Source: Kluyvera georgiana ATCC 51603 (GTDB taxonomy: Bacteria; Pseudomonadota; Gammaproteobacteria; Enterobacterales; Enterobacteriaceae). Taken from it: a stretch of DNA of 53,423 nucleotides. The notes under the pieces are model-generated. The model had not been told where the DNA came from and did not search any database. It worked only from the letters and a program-made list of their open reading frames with translations. Location: assembly GCF_001654985.1 (NCBI RefSeq), contig NZ_LXEU01000057.1:1-53423 (forward strand), read 5' to 3'. The translations under genes were made by a program, and so were the position numbers. Of this stretch, positions 9,534 to 17,322 are shown piece by piece (within the stretch, counting starts at the first letter, position 1; every line of letters begins with the position of its first letter).

Positions 9534-10937
9534 ATGGACTTTCTTGGTGTAGTCATAAATTATATTCTGAATTTAGGCGCGCCGGTTTTTGTGCCTTTTA
9601 TTATGTTATTAGCCGGGCTGGTGGTGCGGATGAAATTCCGCGATGCGGCGTCGGCGGCCATTACGCTGGGCGTCGCCTTCGTTGGGATGAGCATGCTGAT
9701 TGGCTTTATGGTTGATGCTATCGGTGTCGCCGCGCAGACCATGATGAACCGTACCGGCCTTGAGTTAAGTATCGTCGACGGCGGTTGGACGACGATGGCG
9801 AATATTTCCTGGGCCTGGCCTTATGCATTCGCCATGTTCCCGCTTCAGGTTGGCGTAAACATTGTGATGTTGATGCTAAACAAGACCAATACCTTCAACG
9901 CCGACCTCTGGAACGTGTGGGGGAAAATCTTTACCGCGTTTATCGTGGTGAGCGTCACCACCCCATTGTTTGGCCCAGTCTGGAGTCTGGTACTGGCGTT
10001 CCTGGTTGCTGCCTTCCAGATCATCATGGAACTGAATGCGGGGGATATTCACCAGCATCGTATTGAGAAACTCACGGGGATTCCGGGGGTGACCTGTACG
10101 CACCGTATGGTCTTCTTCGGTGCCATTTATTACCCGTTCGATCTGTTGCTGCGTAAAATTCCGGTCTGCAATAAGCCAATGGACGCCAGTGCTCTGCGCG
10201 CTAAAGTCGGGGTCTTTGCCGAAAACCACATCATTGGTTTTATTCTGGGGATCCTGTTTGGGGTCATTGCGGGCTACAGCGTTGCGAAAACGCTGATGCT
10301 GGGCGTGCAGGCCTCAACGGCGCTGGTGCTGTTCCCGATGATTTCTAAGCTCTTTATGCAGGCGCTGTCGCCCATCTCTGAGGCCATTAGCGACTATATG
10401 AACAAGAAATTCTCCGGGCGTAAGCTGTTTGTCGGTATTGACTGGCCGTTTATGGGCGGTGCGAGTGAGATCTGGTTTGCCATTATTGTCGCCATCCCGT
10501 TCACCCTGCTGTGGGCACTGATTCTGCCGGGAAATAAGATCCTGCCGTTTGCCGGCATCATCAATATTGCGTTGATTGTTCCGGCCTATCTGGTGACGCG
10601 CGGTAATACGCTGCGCATGGTTATCCTGAGCATTATTGGCGTGCCGTTCTTCCTGTTCGTGGGCACGCAGTTCGCGCCAATGATTACCGACCTCGGGTTG
10701 GCCACGAAAGCGATCACCATTCCGGCAGGGCAGTTGATTTCGAACAGCTCTATTGATGCCCCGGTCTTTACCTACGCCTTCTCCTTCCTGTTCAAATTCC
10801 TGGAAGGCAACTTTATCCCGCTGGTGTTTGCCCTGTGGTGGGGCTGCGGCTACTTCTTCTACTCCCGCGAGCTGCGTCGTGAAAGCAATCTGGCGCAGCA
10901 GGAAGCCGAGCAGCAGGAGAAAGCTCAGCAGGCGTAA
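9534..10937 (+). CDS. PTS EIIC component, GatC (galactitol) family permease
   Basis: The 467-residue integral membrane protein is strongly hydrophobic through most of its length, with about ten or more predicted membrane spans (for example FVPFIMLLAGLVV and IIGFILGILFGVIAGYSVA). The sequence resembles GatC-type permeases, including the tract NAGDIHQHRIEKLTGIPGVTCTH. It forms the inner-membrane channel for a sugar phosphorylated during entry. The family includes galactitol and pentitol transporters. No GatD-like dehydrogenase or GatYZ aldolase is nearby, so galactitol itself is not implied. The C-terminal tail is rich in Gln, Glu and Ala. A GGAGAAG ribosome site precedes the start. Confidence 0.88.
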   Translation: MDFLGVVINYILNLGAPVFVPFIMLLAGLVVRMKFRDAASAAITLGVAFVGMSMLIGFMVDAIGVAAQTMMNRTGLELSIVDGGWTTMANISWAWPYAFAMFPLQVGVNIVMLMLNKTNTFNADLWNVWGKIFTAFIVVSVTTPLFGPVWSLVLAFLVAAFQIIMELNAGDIHQHRIEKLTGIPGVTCTHRMVFFGAIYYPFDLLLRKIPVCNKPMDASALRAKVGVFAENHIIGFILGILFGVIAGYSVAKTLMLGVQASTALVLFPMISKLFMQALSPISEAISDYMNKKFSGRKLFVGIDWPFMGGASEIWFAIIVAIPFTLLWALILPGNKILPFAGIINIALIVPAYLVTRGNTLRMVILSIIGVPFFLFVGTQFAPMITDLGLATKAITIPAGQLISNSSIDAPVFTYAFSFLFKFLEGNFIPLVFALWWGCGYFFYSRELRRESNLAQQEAEQQEKAQQA

Positions 10938-10956
10938 TTCTGGGTTTCATGTGCAT

Positions 10957-10987
10957 GTCTGGCGGCAGGCGTCGCCGCCAGACTTTT
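10957..10987 (+). terminator. Hairpin between EIIC and the PTS regulator gene
   Basis: GTCTGGCGGC (10957-10966) and GCCGCCAGAC (10974-10983) form a perfect 10-bp stem with a seven-base loop followed by TTTT. It lies 20 bases after the EIIC stop and just before the ribosome site of the regulator. It could be a terminator, an attenuator that lowers regulator expression, or an RNA-stabilising element. Confidence 0.6.
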
Positions 10988-11005
10988 GATTGCAGGAGAG
11001 TCGAC

Positions 11006-13069
11006 ATGGCTATGGATAAACGCGTGGTTGCAGTGCTGGATGCCATTGTGAACGATCCGGGCATCACGGGGACGAAGCTTGAGGAGCAGTTTTGCCTGAC
11101 GCGCAAACAGCTGAGCTATACGCTGAAAAAGGTGAATGATTATCTGGAATCGAACCACTTCGACCGGATCAACCGCCTGAAAACCGGGAAGCTGCATATT
11201 CCGCGCCATGTGATTGAGCATTTTCGCCAGAATCAGACCGCTGAAACCGAGCATCGCTATCTCTACTCGGAAGATGAACGCGGGCAGATGATTATTTTTA
11301 TGCTGTTAACCCGCAGCGAGCGGCTTTCATTGCTGCATCTCTCCTCTTCGCTGGGCGTCAGTCAGAATACGATTATCAACGACCTGAAAAAGGTGCGAAC
11401 CGAAGTTATCGAGCACGGGCTGGAGATAAGCTATGACAGGGGCAATGGCTACCATATTCTGGGTGAGGAACTGGAAAAGCGCTACCTGTTGCTAAACTGC
11501 CTGCGCCGGGTGCTGGAAATCCCGGTCGCCAAAAACATTATTGCCCAATACAACAATGTGATGAGCGACTATCTGGAAAAGGTGGGTAATGTTTTCAGCG
11601 AAATTGAAAAACGTTTTAAAATTCAGTTTACCGACCGCCAGCTTCAGGAGCTTATTTATTTTATCTGCTTTGTCCTGCACCGTATTGACTCAGGAAAAAG
11701 TCTGGTCAATATCCCGAGCAGCTACGCCGATATTATTGGCAGCAGAGAATTTACGTTAATGCAGAGCGTTATCAGTAAAATCAATATCAGTAGTGAAAAT
11801 GAACTGGTTTTCCTGACGGCACTGATCCAAAGTTCAAATATTCAAAGTATTGCCGATAAATATTTCCACCTTGATACGCTTCTGCTCGAAAGCGTGGTCG
11901 CGGTAGTCGATAATTTTGAAAAAATAAGCTGCGTCACCATCAAAGAAAAAAATGAGTTGATTGAGAAAATCTATCAGCACTGGAAACCGGCCTATTATCG
12001 TATTCGCTACCATCTGACCAACACCAGCAGCGTGTACGATCTGGTGGTGAAAGAATTCAGCCACCTGCACGAGATGGTTCGCCGGGCGGCGGTGCCGTTC
12101 GAAACGGTGTTGCACTGTGAAATTCCCGATGAAGAGATGGCATTTTTGACGGTGCTTTTTGGCGGCTGGCTGACCCGCGAAGGGGTTATCCATCAGATTA
12201 AACTGCAGAAAACCGCGGTGGTTGTGTGTGAGAATAGCGCCACGATTTCGACTTATCTGTTTCTGACGCTGCAGGTGCTATTCCCGGAATTGCACTTTAC
12301 CGAGGTAATGTCGCGCCGCGAGTTTGAGCGCTATACCGGGCACTACGATGTAGTCTTCTCAACCACACACCTGAACACCAGCAAGATGGTGTTTGTGGTG
12401 AATCCATCTATCAGCAGCATCCATAAGAGCGCATTCCGCAATCATGTTATCAGCGCGCTGCAGGGTGTGGACCCGAACATCATTCAGATAGAGCAACTGC
12501 TGCTTATCTTCGAACGCTTCGGCAACATTATCGATCACAAAGGGTTGCAGCGCGCGCTGGCCAGCTATATCTACGATGAGAAAAGCGCCGCGAGCGCGGC
12601 GGGCAACATTGAACCGCCGACGCCGTCGCTGACGGACTTACTGCAGCGCGAACACGTTCAGTTTGTCACTTCTCGACCCGGCGACTGGCAGCAGGCCATT
12701 ACTCAGGCTGCTGCGTCACTGTTGGAAAGCGGCGTGATTGAACCCCGCTATCTGCAAATTATGCTGAATAAAATCGCCGATGAGCAGCCCTATATCATGC
12801 TGGCCGATGGCGTGATTATCGCCCACGCGGGCGTCGATGATGGCGCATTGGATACGGGGATGGCGTTATTACGTCTGCCTTCCAGGATTGATTTCGCGGG
12901 TTATATGCAGGCCGATATTATTATCGTCCTGGCGACTAATAATCCACAGAAACATCTCAAGGCACTCGCGCAATTAAATGAATTTCTCGAGTTTTATGAT
13001 GGCGGTAATGTTATTCGCCGTGCGCAGGATGAATATGCATTGATAAAAGAATTAGGCCGTCACCTGTAA
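11006..13069 (+). CDS. PRD-containing PTS transcriptional regulator (MtlR/LicR-like) with EIIB and EIIA domains
   Basis: The 687-residue protein has two N-terminal helix-turn-helix segments (about 10-60 and 100-150). Two PTS regulation domains follow (about 185-290 and 300-390), then a GatB-like EIIB domain with Cys408 in VVVCENSATIS, and a C-terminal EIIA domain with His607 in IIAHAGVDDGALD. PRD1 keeps the histidine of FVLHRI (His225). The usual second histidine of PRD2 is replaced by Leu384 in EEMAFLTVLFGG. Such proteins activate PTS operons when phosphorylation by HPr and the EII proteins signals that substrate is present. The frame is open to 10949, but the ATG at 11006 follows GCAGGAGAG. 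It probably controls the flanking PTS and aldolase-kinase genes. Confidence 0.87.
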   Translation: MAMDKRVVAVLDAIVNDPGITGTKLEEQFCLTRKQLSYTLKKVNDYLESNHFDRINRLKTGKLHIPRHVIEHFRQNQTAETEHRYLYSEDERGQMIIFMLLTRSERLSLLHLSSSLGVSQNTIINDLKKVRTEVIEHGLEISYDRGNGYHILGEELEKRYLLLNCLRRVLEIPVAKNIIAQYNNVMSDYLEKVGNVFSEIEKRFKIQFTDRQLQELIYFICFVLHRIDSGKSLVNIPSSYADIIGSREFTLMQSVISKINISSENELVFLTALIQSSNIQSIADKYFHLDTLLLESVVAVVDNFEKISCVTIKEKNELIEKIYQHWKPAYYRIRYHLTNTSSVYDLVVKEFSHLHEMVRRAAVPFETVLHCEIPDEEMAFLTVLFGGWLTREGVIHQIKLQKTAVVVCENSATISTYLFLTLQVLFPELHFTEVMSRREFERYTGHYDVVFSTTHLNTSKMVFVVNPSISSIHKSAFRNHVISALQGVDPNIIQIEQLLLIFERFGNIIDHKGLQRALASYIYDEKSAASAAGNIEPPTPSLTDLLQREHVQFVTSRPGDWQQAITQAAASLLESGVIEPRYLQIMLNKIADEQPYIMLADGVIIAHAGVDDGALDTGMALLRLPSRIDFAGYMQADIIIVLATNNPQKHLKALAQLNEFLEFYDGGNVIRRAQDEYALIKELGRHL

Positions 13070-13084
13070 TAAGTCATTAAACAC

Positions 13085-13107
13085 CGTTGTAGCCAAAAAC
13101 TGCAACG
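13085..13107 (+). promoter_or_regulatory. Inverted repeat upstream of the aldolase gene
   Basis: CGTTGTAG (13085-13092) and CTGCAACG (13100-13107) pair over eight bases with one G-T wobble and a seven-base A-rich loop. No T tract follows, so it is not a plain intrinsic terminator. It lies in the 102-bp gap between the regulator and the aldolase and might be an operator or an RNA hairpin. Confidence 0.35.
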
Positions 13108-13171
13108 CTATTTCCCGGCAACCATTGTCGCGACATCGCTCGCCCCTATAACCGTATACAGGATAAATATT

Positions 13172-13834
13172 ATGTTAGAAATTCAGAAAAAACACGTTGT
13201 CGAAATGGCCAGAACCGCTCAGCAATGGGGACTGTGTAAACATAAAGCGGGTAATTCCAGCGTCAGAGATAAAGACACCGGTCTTATTCTGGTGACGCCG
13301 ACGACCATTGATAAAATGCATTTAACAACCCGGGATATCGTGGTGATGGACGTTGAGGCAAACGTGATTGAAAGCGAAGCCGGTTTACGTCCGACCAGCG
13401 AATGCCTGATGCATATTGAAATCTACAAAGCACGGCCAGACGTGTTCGCTATCTCCCACACTCACTCGCTCTATGCGACTTCGTTTGCCGTACTGAATAA
13501 ACCGATCCCGGCGGTCGTGTACGAATGCGCGATCCTCAATCTGAAAGATGGGGTGATTCCGGTCGCTCCGTATGGACGCCCCGGTACGCCAGCGCTGTCG
13601 AACAGCGTCATCGAGCCAATCAAACGCGCTGATGCCATTCTCATGGAAAAACATGGCGCCATTGGCGTGGATAAAGACCCGTATGAAGCGGTGCTGAAGT
13701 CTGCCTATCTTGAGGAGATGGCGCAGATTTACTACCACGCGCTGATGATTAACGGCGGCAAGGAACCTGAGTCCTTTGCGCCAGAGGAGCTGCAGCGCTG
13801 GGCCTACCCGTCACAGATTAAATTTGCCCGCTAA
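13172..13834 (+). CDS. Class II aldolase, FucA/AraD family
   Basis: The 220-residue protein belongs to the zinc-dependent L-fuculose-1-phosphate aldolase / L-ribulose-5-phosphate 4-epimerase family. Predicted zinc ligands are His96 and His98 in ISHTHSLYATSF and His161 in MEKHGAIG. Glu77 in PTSECLMHIEIY corresponds to the FucA catalytic acid (E. coli Glu73). The KAGNSSVRD tract near the N-terminus matches the substrate-phosphate loop of the family. A ketose phosphate produced by the upstream PTS would be the natural substrate, split to a three-carbon ketone or its phosphate plus an aldehyde. An epimerase activity cannot be excluded. Confidence 0.85.
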   Translation: MLEIQKKHVVEMARTAQQWGLCKHKAGNSSVRDKDTGLILVTPTTIDKMHLTTRDIVVMDVEANVIESEAGLRPTSECLMHIEIYKARPDVFAISHTHSLYATSFAVLNKPIPAVVYECAILNLKDGVIPVAPYGRPGTPALSNSVIEPIKRADAILMEKHGAIGVDKDPYEAVLKSAYLEEMAQIYYHALMINGGKEPESFAPEELQRWAYPSQIKFAR

Positions 13835-13880
13835 CTGAAGCGCCTGCCCGTTCTGGGCGGAATATTCATGGAGAGAGCGC

Positions 13881-14894
13881 ATGAAAAAATTTCTGAATCA
13901 GGCGGAGAACTTTATCCCGGAGATGCTGGAGGGTATCTATCTGGCGCATCCCGATAAATTCCGCCGTGTTAATGAGGATCTCCACTGTCTTGCCACGGCG
14001 CGTCCGGTGCCCGGCAAGGTGGGGATCGTCACCGGTGGTGGTTCTGGGCATCTGCCGCTATTCCTTGGCTATGTCGGTCAGGGCATGCTGGACGGCTGTG
14101 CGATCGGCGATGTGTTTCAGTCGCCGTCGCCAGAGCAGATTCTCGCCGTCACGCAGGCGGTCGATAGCGGTGCGGGCGTGCTGTACCTGTACGGTAACTA
14201 TAACGGCGATATTTTCAATTTTGATATGGCAGCGGAAATGGCCGACATGGAGAGTGATATCCGGACCGCGACGGTAGTGGCGGCTGACGATTCGGCAGGT
14301 GCGGTGCCGGACGGTACAGCAGCCACCACCCGTCGTGGGGTCGCGGGGATCTTCTTCGTCTACAAATGCGCCGGGGCGTCTGCGGCCAGAATGGATGACC
14401 TTGAAACCGTCCAGCGCATTGCGCAGAAAGCAGGCGATCGCGTGCGTACGCTGGGCGTCGCGTTATCGCCGTGTATCGTGCCGCGAATCGGTAAACCAGG
14501 TTTTCATATTGGTGACAATGAAATGGAGATTGGCATGGGGATTCACGGCGAAAGCGGTATCCGCCGGGGTCCGCAGCTGAGCGCCGAACAGATTGCCGAA
14601 GAGATGATGTCCTGGCTGCTGGCGGACTCACCTTGCCAGCAGGGCGATGAAGTTGCCGTGCTGATCAATGGGCTTGGCGCCACGCCGCTGGAAGAGTTGT
14701 ACCTGATGTATCGCCATGTATATCAGATTCTGGCCGAGAGCCAGATGCGCGTTTTCCGCGTCTGGATTGGCGAATTTGCGACGGCAATGGAGATGACCGG
14801 TATGTCCATTAGCCTGATGCCGGCGGATGAAGAGCTGAAAACGCTGCTCAACGCCGGGGCCGATACCCCGATGTTCCGCCAGTTTCCGGCTTAA
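13881..14894 (+). CDS. DhaK-like kinase subunit (dihydroxyacetone kinase family), PTS-linked locus
   Basis: The 337-residue protein matches the substrate-binding K subunit of dihydroxyacetone-type kinases. His57 in GGGSGHLP, Asp110 in YGNYNGDIFNF and His222 in GIHGESG correspond to E. coli DhaK His56, Asp109 and the substrate-bonding His218. The second pocket lysine of E. coli DhaK (KNYTGD) is a glycine here (GNYNGD), as in the other DhaK of this window. This points to a substrate other than plain dihydroxyacetone or to a different subfamily. It lies 46 bases after the aldolase and nine bases before its DhaL partner. Confidence 0.85.
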   Translation: MKKFLNQAENFIPEMLEGIYLAHPDKFRRVNEDLHCLATARPVPGKVGIVTGGGSGHLPLFLGYVGQGMLDGCAIGDVFQSPSPEQILAVTQAVDSGAGVLYLYGNYNGDIFNFDMAAEMADMESDIRTATVVAADDSAGAVPDGTAATTRRGVAGIFFVYKCAGASAARMDDLETVQRIAQKAGDRVRTLGVALSPCIVPRIGKPGFHIGDNEMEIGMGIHGESGIRRGPQLSAEQIAEEMMSWLLADSPCQQGDEVAVLINGLGATPLEELYLMYRHVYQILAESQMRVFRVWIGEFATAMEMTGMSISLMPADEELKTLLNAGADTPMFRQFPA

Positions 14895-14903
14895 GGAGGG
14901 GGG

Positions 14904-15545
14904 ATGACGCTAGATACGCAGAGTCTGCGACCGCTTTTTACCGAGTGGGAGCGTATCATGGAGGCCAACAAATCGGTCCTGACCGAGCTGGATAGCGTGG
15001 TTGGCGACGGTGATTTAGGGTTGACCATGAGCGACGGTTTCGCGGCAGCGGCGCGCTACGCGCAGCAGAGCGAAGAACGTGACATGGGGCGATTCTTCTA
15101 CATGGCTGGCAAGGCGATGGCCTCGGCGGTGCCGTCGACGATGGGGACGCTGATGGCTTCCGGGCTGATGCAGGCGGGTAAGACGTTTAAAGGCCGGCAA
15201 ACGCTGGAGCTAACGGAAGCTGGCGTATTGTTCCAGGCCTGGTACGACGGCGTCCAGCAGCGCGGGAAAGCGCAGCCGGGCGAAAAAACCTTCCTCGATG
15301 GTATGGCCCCCGCGCTGGCGGCGCTGCTTGTCGGAGAGGAACCGCTGACCACGGCGAGGAATGCGCTACTGCAAGCGCAACAAGGCGTGCAGCAGACAGC
15401 CACCATGGTGGCGAAGCACGGGCGTGCGGCCATTCACGGTGAGCGGTCGCGCACGTTTGTCGATCCTGGCGCCATGGTCGCGCAACTGTTGATCCAGGGC
15501 TATTTTAACTTCGTGCAGGTTATTTGCCCGGGCGACGGGCGGTAA
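14904..15545 (+). CDS. Divergent DhaL-like kinase subunit
   Basis: The 213-residue protein has the DhaL fold, which normally holds ADP or ATP and phosphorylates substrate bound to DhaK. The three Mg-binding aspartates are kept at Asp30, Asp35 and Asp37 (TELDSVVGDGD). The next residue, normally His38, is Leu38. The nucleotide loop GGASG (77-81) reads PSTMG. PGDKT is changed to PGEKT, and the C-terminal DPGA motif is present. By contrast the second DhaL at 17371 is canonical. The enzyme may bind nucleotide differently or be specialised, and loss of activity is possible. The start follows AAGGAGGGGG. Confidence 0.8.
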   Translation: MTLDTQSLRPLFTEWERIMEANKSVLTELDSVVGDGDLGLTMSDGFAAAARYAQQSEERDMGRFFYMAGKAMASAVPSTMGTLMASGLMQAGKTFKGRQTLELTEAGVLFQAWYDGVQQRGKAQPGEKTFLDGMAPALAALLVGEEPLTTARNALLQAQQGVQQTATMVAKHGRAAIHGERSRTFVDPGAMVAQLLIQGYFNFVQVICPGDGR

Positions 15546-15560
15546 GGAGGGAACGCAATT

Positions 15561-15827
15561 ATGTTGAAAGAAGTGGTGAAAATCAGCAATCAGCACGGCA
15601 TTCATGCCCGTCCGGCGGGGGTTCTGGCCAAAGCCTGCGCGCAGTATCAATCGCGGATCGAGATGATCTACGACGGCAAGGTCATCAAAGGGAAAAGCAT
15701 CATGAGCATTCTGGGGGCGGGGATCAAAGGCCGAGGATCGCTTGAGATCATCTGTAGCGGTAGCGATGAGCAGGAGGCAATGGCGAAGCTGAAGGTGCTG
15801 TTCGCGGAAGGCTTTGGTTTCGATTAA
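15561..15827 (+). CDS. Stand-alone HPr-family phosphocarrier
   Basis: The 88-residue protein is a complete HPr. His15 lies in the NQHGIHARPAG active-site loop. Ser46 lies in KGKSIMSILGAGIKG, the position modified by HPr kinase in bacteria that have that enzyme. HPr accepts phosphate from Enzyme I and passes it to EIIA domains. A good AAGGAGG ribosome site precedes the start, 15 bases after the DhaL stop, so it is the last gene of the aldolase-kinase operon. DhaM in E. coli carries an HPr domain fused between EIIA-Man and an EI-like domain, but neither of these partners is encoded here. It probably feeds the local EIIA or regulator. Confidence 0.9.
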   Translation: MLKEVVKISNQHGIHARPAGVLAKACAQYQSRIEMIYDGKVIKGKSIMSILGAGIKGRGSLEIICSGSDEQEAMAKLKVLFAEGFGFD

Positions 15828-15851
15828 TCACGTATTGTCAGGCGGAATAAA

Positions 15852-15881
15852 AAAGGGTTCATGCTTGCGCATGAACCCTTT
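15852..15881. terminator. Bidirectional terminator between hpr-like gene and fabV
   Basis: AAAGGGTTCATGC and GCATGAACCCTTT form a perfect 13-bp stem around TTGC. A-rich and T-rich flanks let it act for the plus-strand kinase operon and the minus-strand fabV. Confidence 0.85.
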
Positions 15882-15950
15882 GCCCGATGGCGCTGCGCTT
15901 ATCGGGACGACAAATTTCGTTGGCCGGGTTAGGCGTAACCGACACCCGGC
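15882..15950. repeat. Degenerate REP/BIME pair
   Basis: GCCCGATGGCGCTGCGCTTA followed by TCGGG, and GGCCGGGTTAGGCGTAACC followed by GACACCCGGC, resemble two REP units in opposite orientation. They differ from the consensus at a few positions. They sit in the gap between two converging transcription units, the usual place for BIMEs. Confidence 0.65.
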
Positions 15951-15959
15951 TTCAACGCA

Positions 15960-17153
15960 TTACAGCGTGATGACGTCGAATTCGACTTCAGGGTTCACGT
16001 CAGCGTCGTAGTCCACGCCGTCGAGGGCAAAACCGAACAGGTTCAGGAATTCCTGCTTGTAACCTGCATAGTCGGTTTCCTGTGCCAGATTTTCGGTGGT
16101 GATCAGCGGCCACAGGTCACGGCACGCCTGCTGAATGTCGTCACGCAGCTCCCAGTCATCCATACGGATACGCTGGTTGTCATCAAGCGCGACTTTATCG
16201 CCGTACAGGCTGGTGGTCATCAGACGGTTGATCTGCTCGATACAACCTTCGTGAATGCCCTGTTCCTTCATCAGCTTGAAGACCATAGAGATGTACAGCG
16301 GCATCACCGGAATAGCAGAAGAAGCCTGGGTGATAACCGATTTCAGTACGGCAACGTTCGCGGAGCCGTGCAGCGGAGCCAGCTGGTTACGCAGTTCACC
16401 TGCCGCGCGATCGAGGTCTTCTTTCGCTTTGCCCAGCGCGCCGTGCCAGTAGATTGGCCAGGTCAGGTCGGTACCGATGTAGGAGTAGGCCACGGTTTTC
16501 ACGCCTTCGGCCAGCACGCCGGCTTCGCTCAGCGCGCCCATCCACAGTTCCCAGTCTTCGCCGCCCATCACGGTAACGGTGTTCTGAACTTCTTCTTCGG
16601 TGGCCGGCTCAATGCTGGCGGTGATGATCTGATCTTTGTTGGTATCAATCGCTTTAGAGGTGTAAACCTCGCCGATCGGCTTCAGCGCAGAACGAACGAC
16701 TTCGCCGGTTTTCGGCATTTTACGCACCGGAGAGGCCAGTGAGTAAACGACCAAATCAATCTGACCCAGGTCTTCTTTGATCAGTTTGATCACTGCGTCG
16801 CGGCACTCATCGGAGAACGCGTCGCCGTTGATGCTTTTGGAGTACAGACCTTCGCGTTTTGCGGCCTCATCGAAGGCGGCAGAGTTATACCAGCCCGCGG
16901 AACCCGGTTTGGTTTCCGTGCCCGGTTTTTCGAAAAATACGCCGATAGTGGCGGCACCGCTACCAAACGCGGCGGAAATTCTGGAAGCCAGGCCGTAACC
17001 GGTGGAAGCACCGATCACCAGCACGCGGGAAGGGCCGTTAGCGATTTTCCCGTTTTTCTTCACATATTCGATCTGTTTTTCCACGTTGACTTTACAGCCA
17101 GTCGGATGGGTCGTTGTACAGATGAATCCACGAATTTTTGGTTTGATTATCAT
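15960..17153 (-). CDS. fabV: NADH-dependent enoyl-ACP reductase FabV
   Basis: The 397-residue protein begins [20 protein letters not shown] and is the full length for FabV. It catalyses the last reduction of the type II fatty-acid elongation cycle. A Rossmann nucleotide motif [15 protein letters not shown] lies at about 44-58. The catalytic Tyr235-x8-Lys244 pair lies in [13 protein letters not shown]. FabV is unrelated at the active site to FabI and, in characterised members, is little inhibited by triclosan. It stands alone, flanked by terminator-like hairpins and separate from the surrounding sugar genes. E. coli lacks it, and it sits in the ilvA-ilvY accessory block. Confidence 0.96.
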   Translation of the reverse strand: MIIKPKIRGFICTTTHPTGCKVNVEKQIEYVKKNGKIANGPSRVLVIGASTGYGLASRISAAFGSGAATIGVFFEKPGTETKPGSAGWYNSAAFDEAAKREGLYSKSINGDAFSDECRDAVIKLIKEDLGQIDLVVYSLASPVRKMPKTGEVVRSALKPIGEVYTSKAIDTNKDQIITASIEPATEEEVQNTVTVMGGEDWELWMGALSEAGVLAEGVKTVAYSYIGTDLTWPIYWHGALGKAKEDLDRAAGELRNQLAPLHGSANVAVLKSVITQASSAIPVMPLYISMVFKLMKEQGIHEGCIEQINRLMTTSLYGDKVALDDNQRIRMDDWELRDDIQQACRDLWPLITTENLAQETDYAGYKQEFLNLFGFALDGVDYDADVNPEVEFDVITL

Positions 17154-17215
17154 AATGATGGCTAATTAAGTTTGTATTTTCGCTGTCAAGTGCGCAATGA
17201 CACCGTCTGTTCTGG

Positions 17216-17240
17216 CTTGTTTAACATCATGGTTAACAAG
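17216..17240. promoter_or_regulatory. Imperfect inverted repeat upstream of fabV
   Basis: CTTGTTTAAC (17216-17225) and GTTAACAAG (17232-17240) are inverted copies with one extra base, separated by ATCATG. They lie about 65 bases before the fabV start codon on the minus strand. A TATAAT-like box (17268-17273, minus strand) lies further upstream, so the repeat could sit just downstream of a promoter and act as an operator. Confidence 0.35.
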
Positions 17241-17322
17241 CCCCCCACATCTATTATGGCACGGGGCATTATACAGAAAAGCGGCTGCAATGATGAATTA
17301 CGTCTGATTTTCGCTATAACGT

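Noticed and set aside
8693-10937. True galactitol operon (gatABC)
   Set aside because: The PTS proteins are of the Gat family, but GatD, GatY, GatZ and GatR are missing and the neighbours are an aldolase and kinases, so the gat names were not assigned.
13881-15827. Standard DhaKLM dihydroxyacetone kinase
   Set aside because: The third gene is only an HPr, without the EIIA-Man or EI-like parts of DhaM, and the DhaL is divergent, so dhaKLM symbols were not used.
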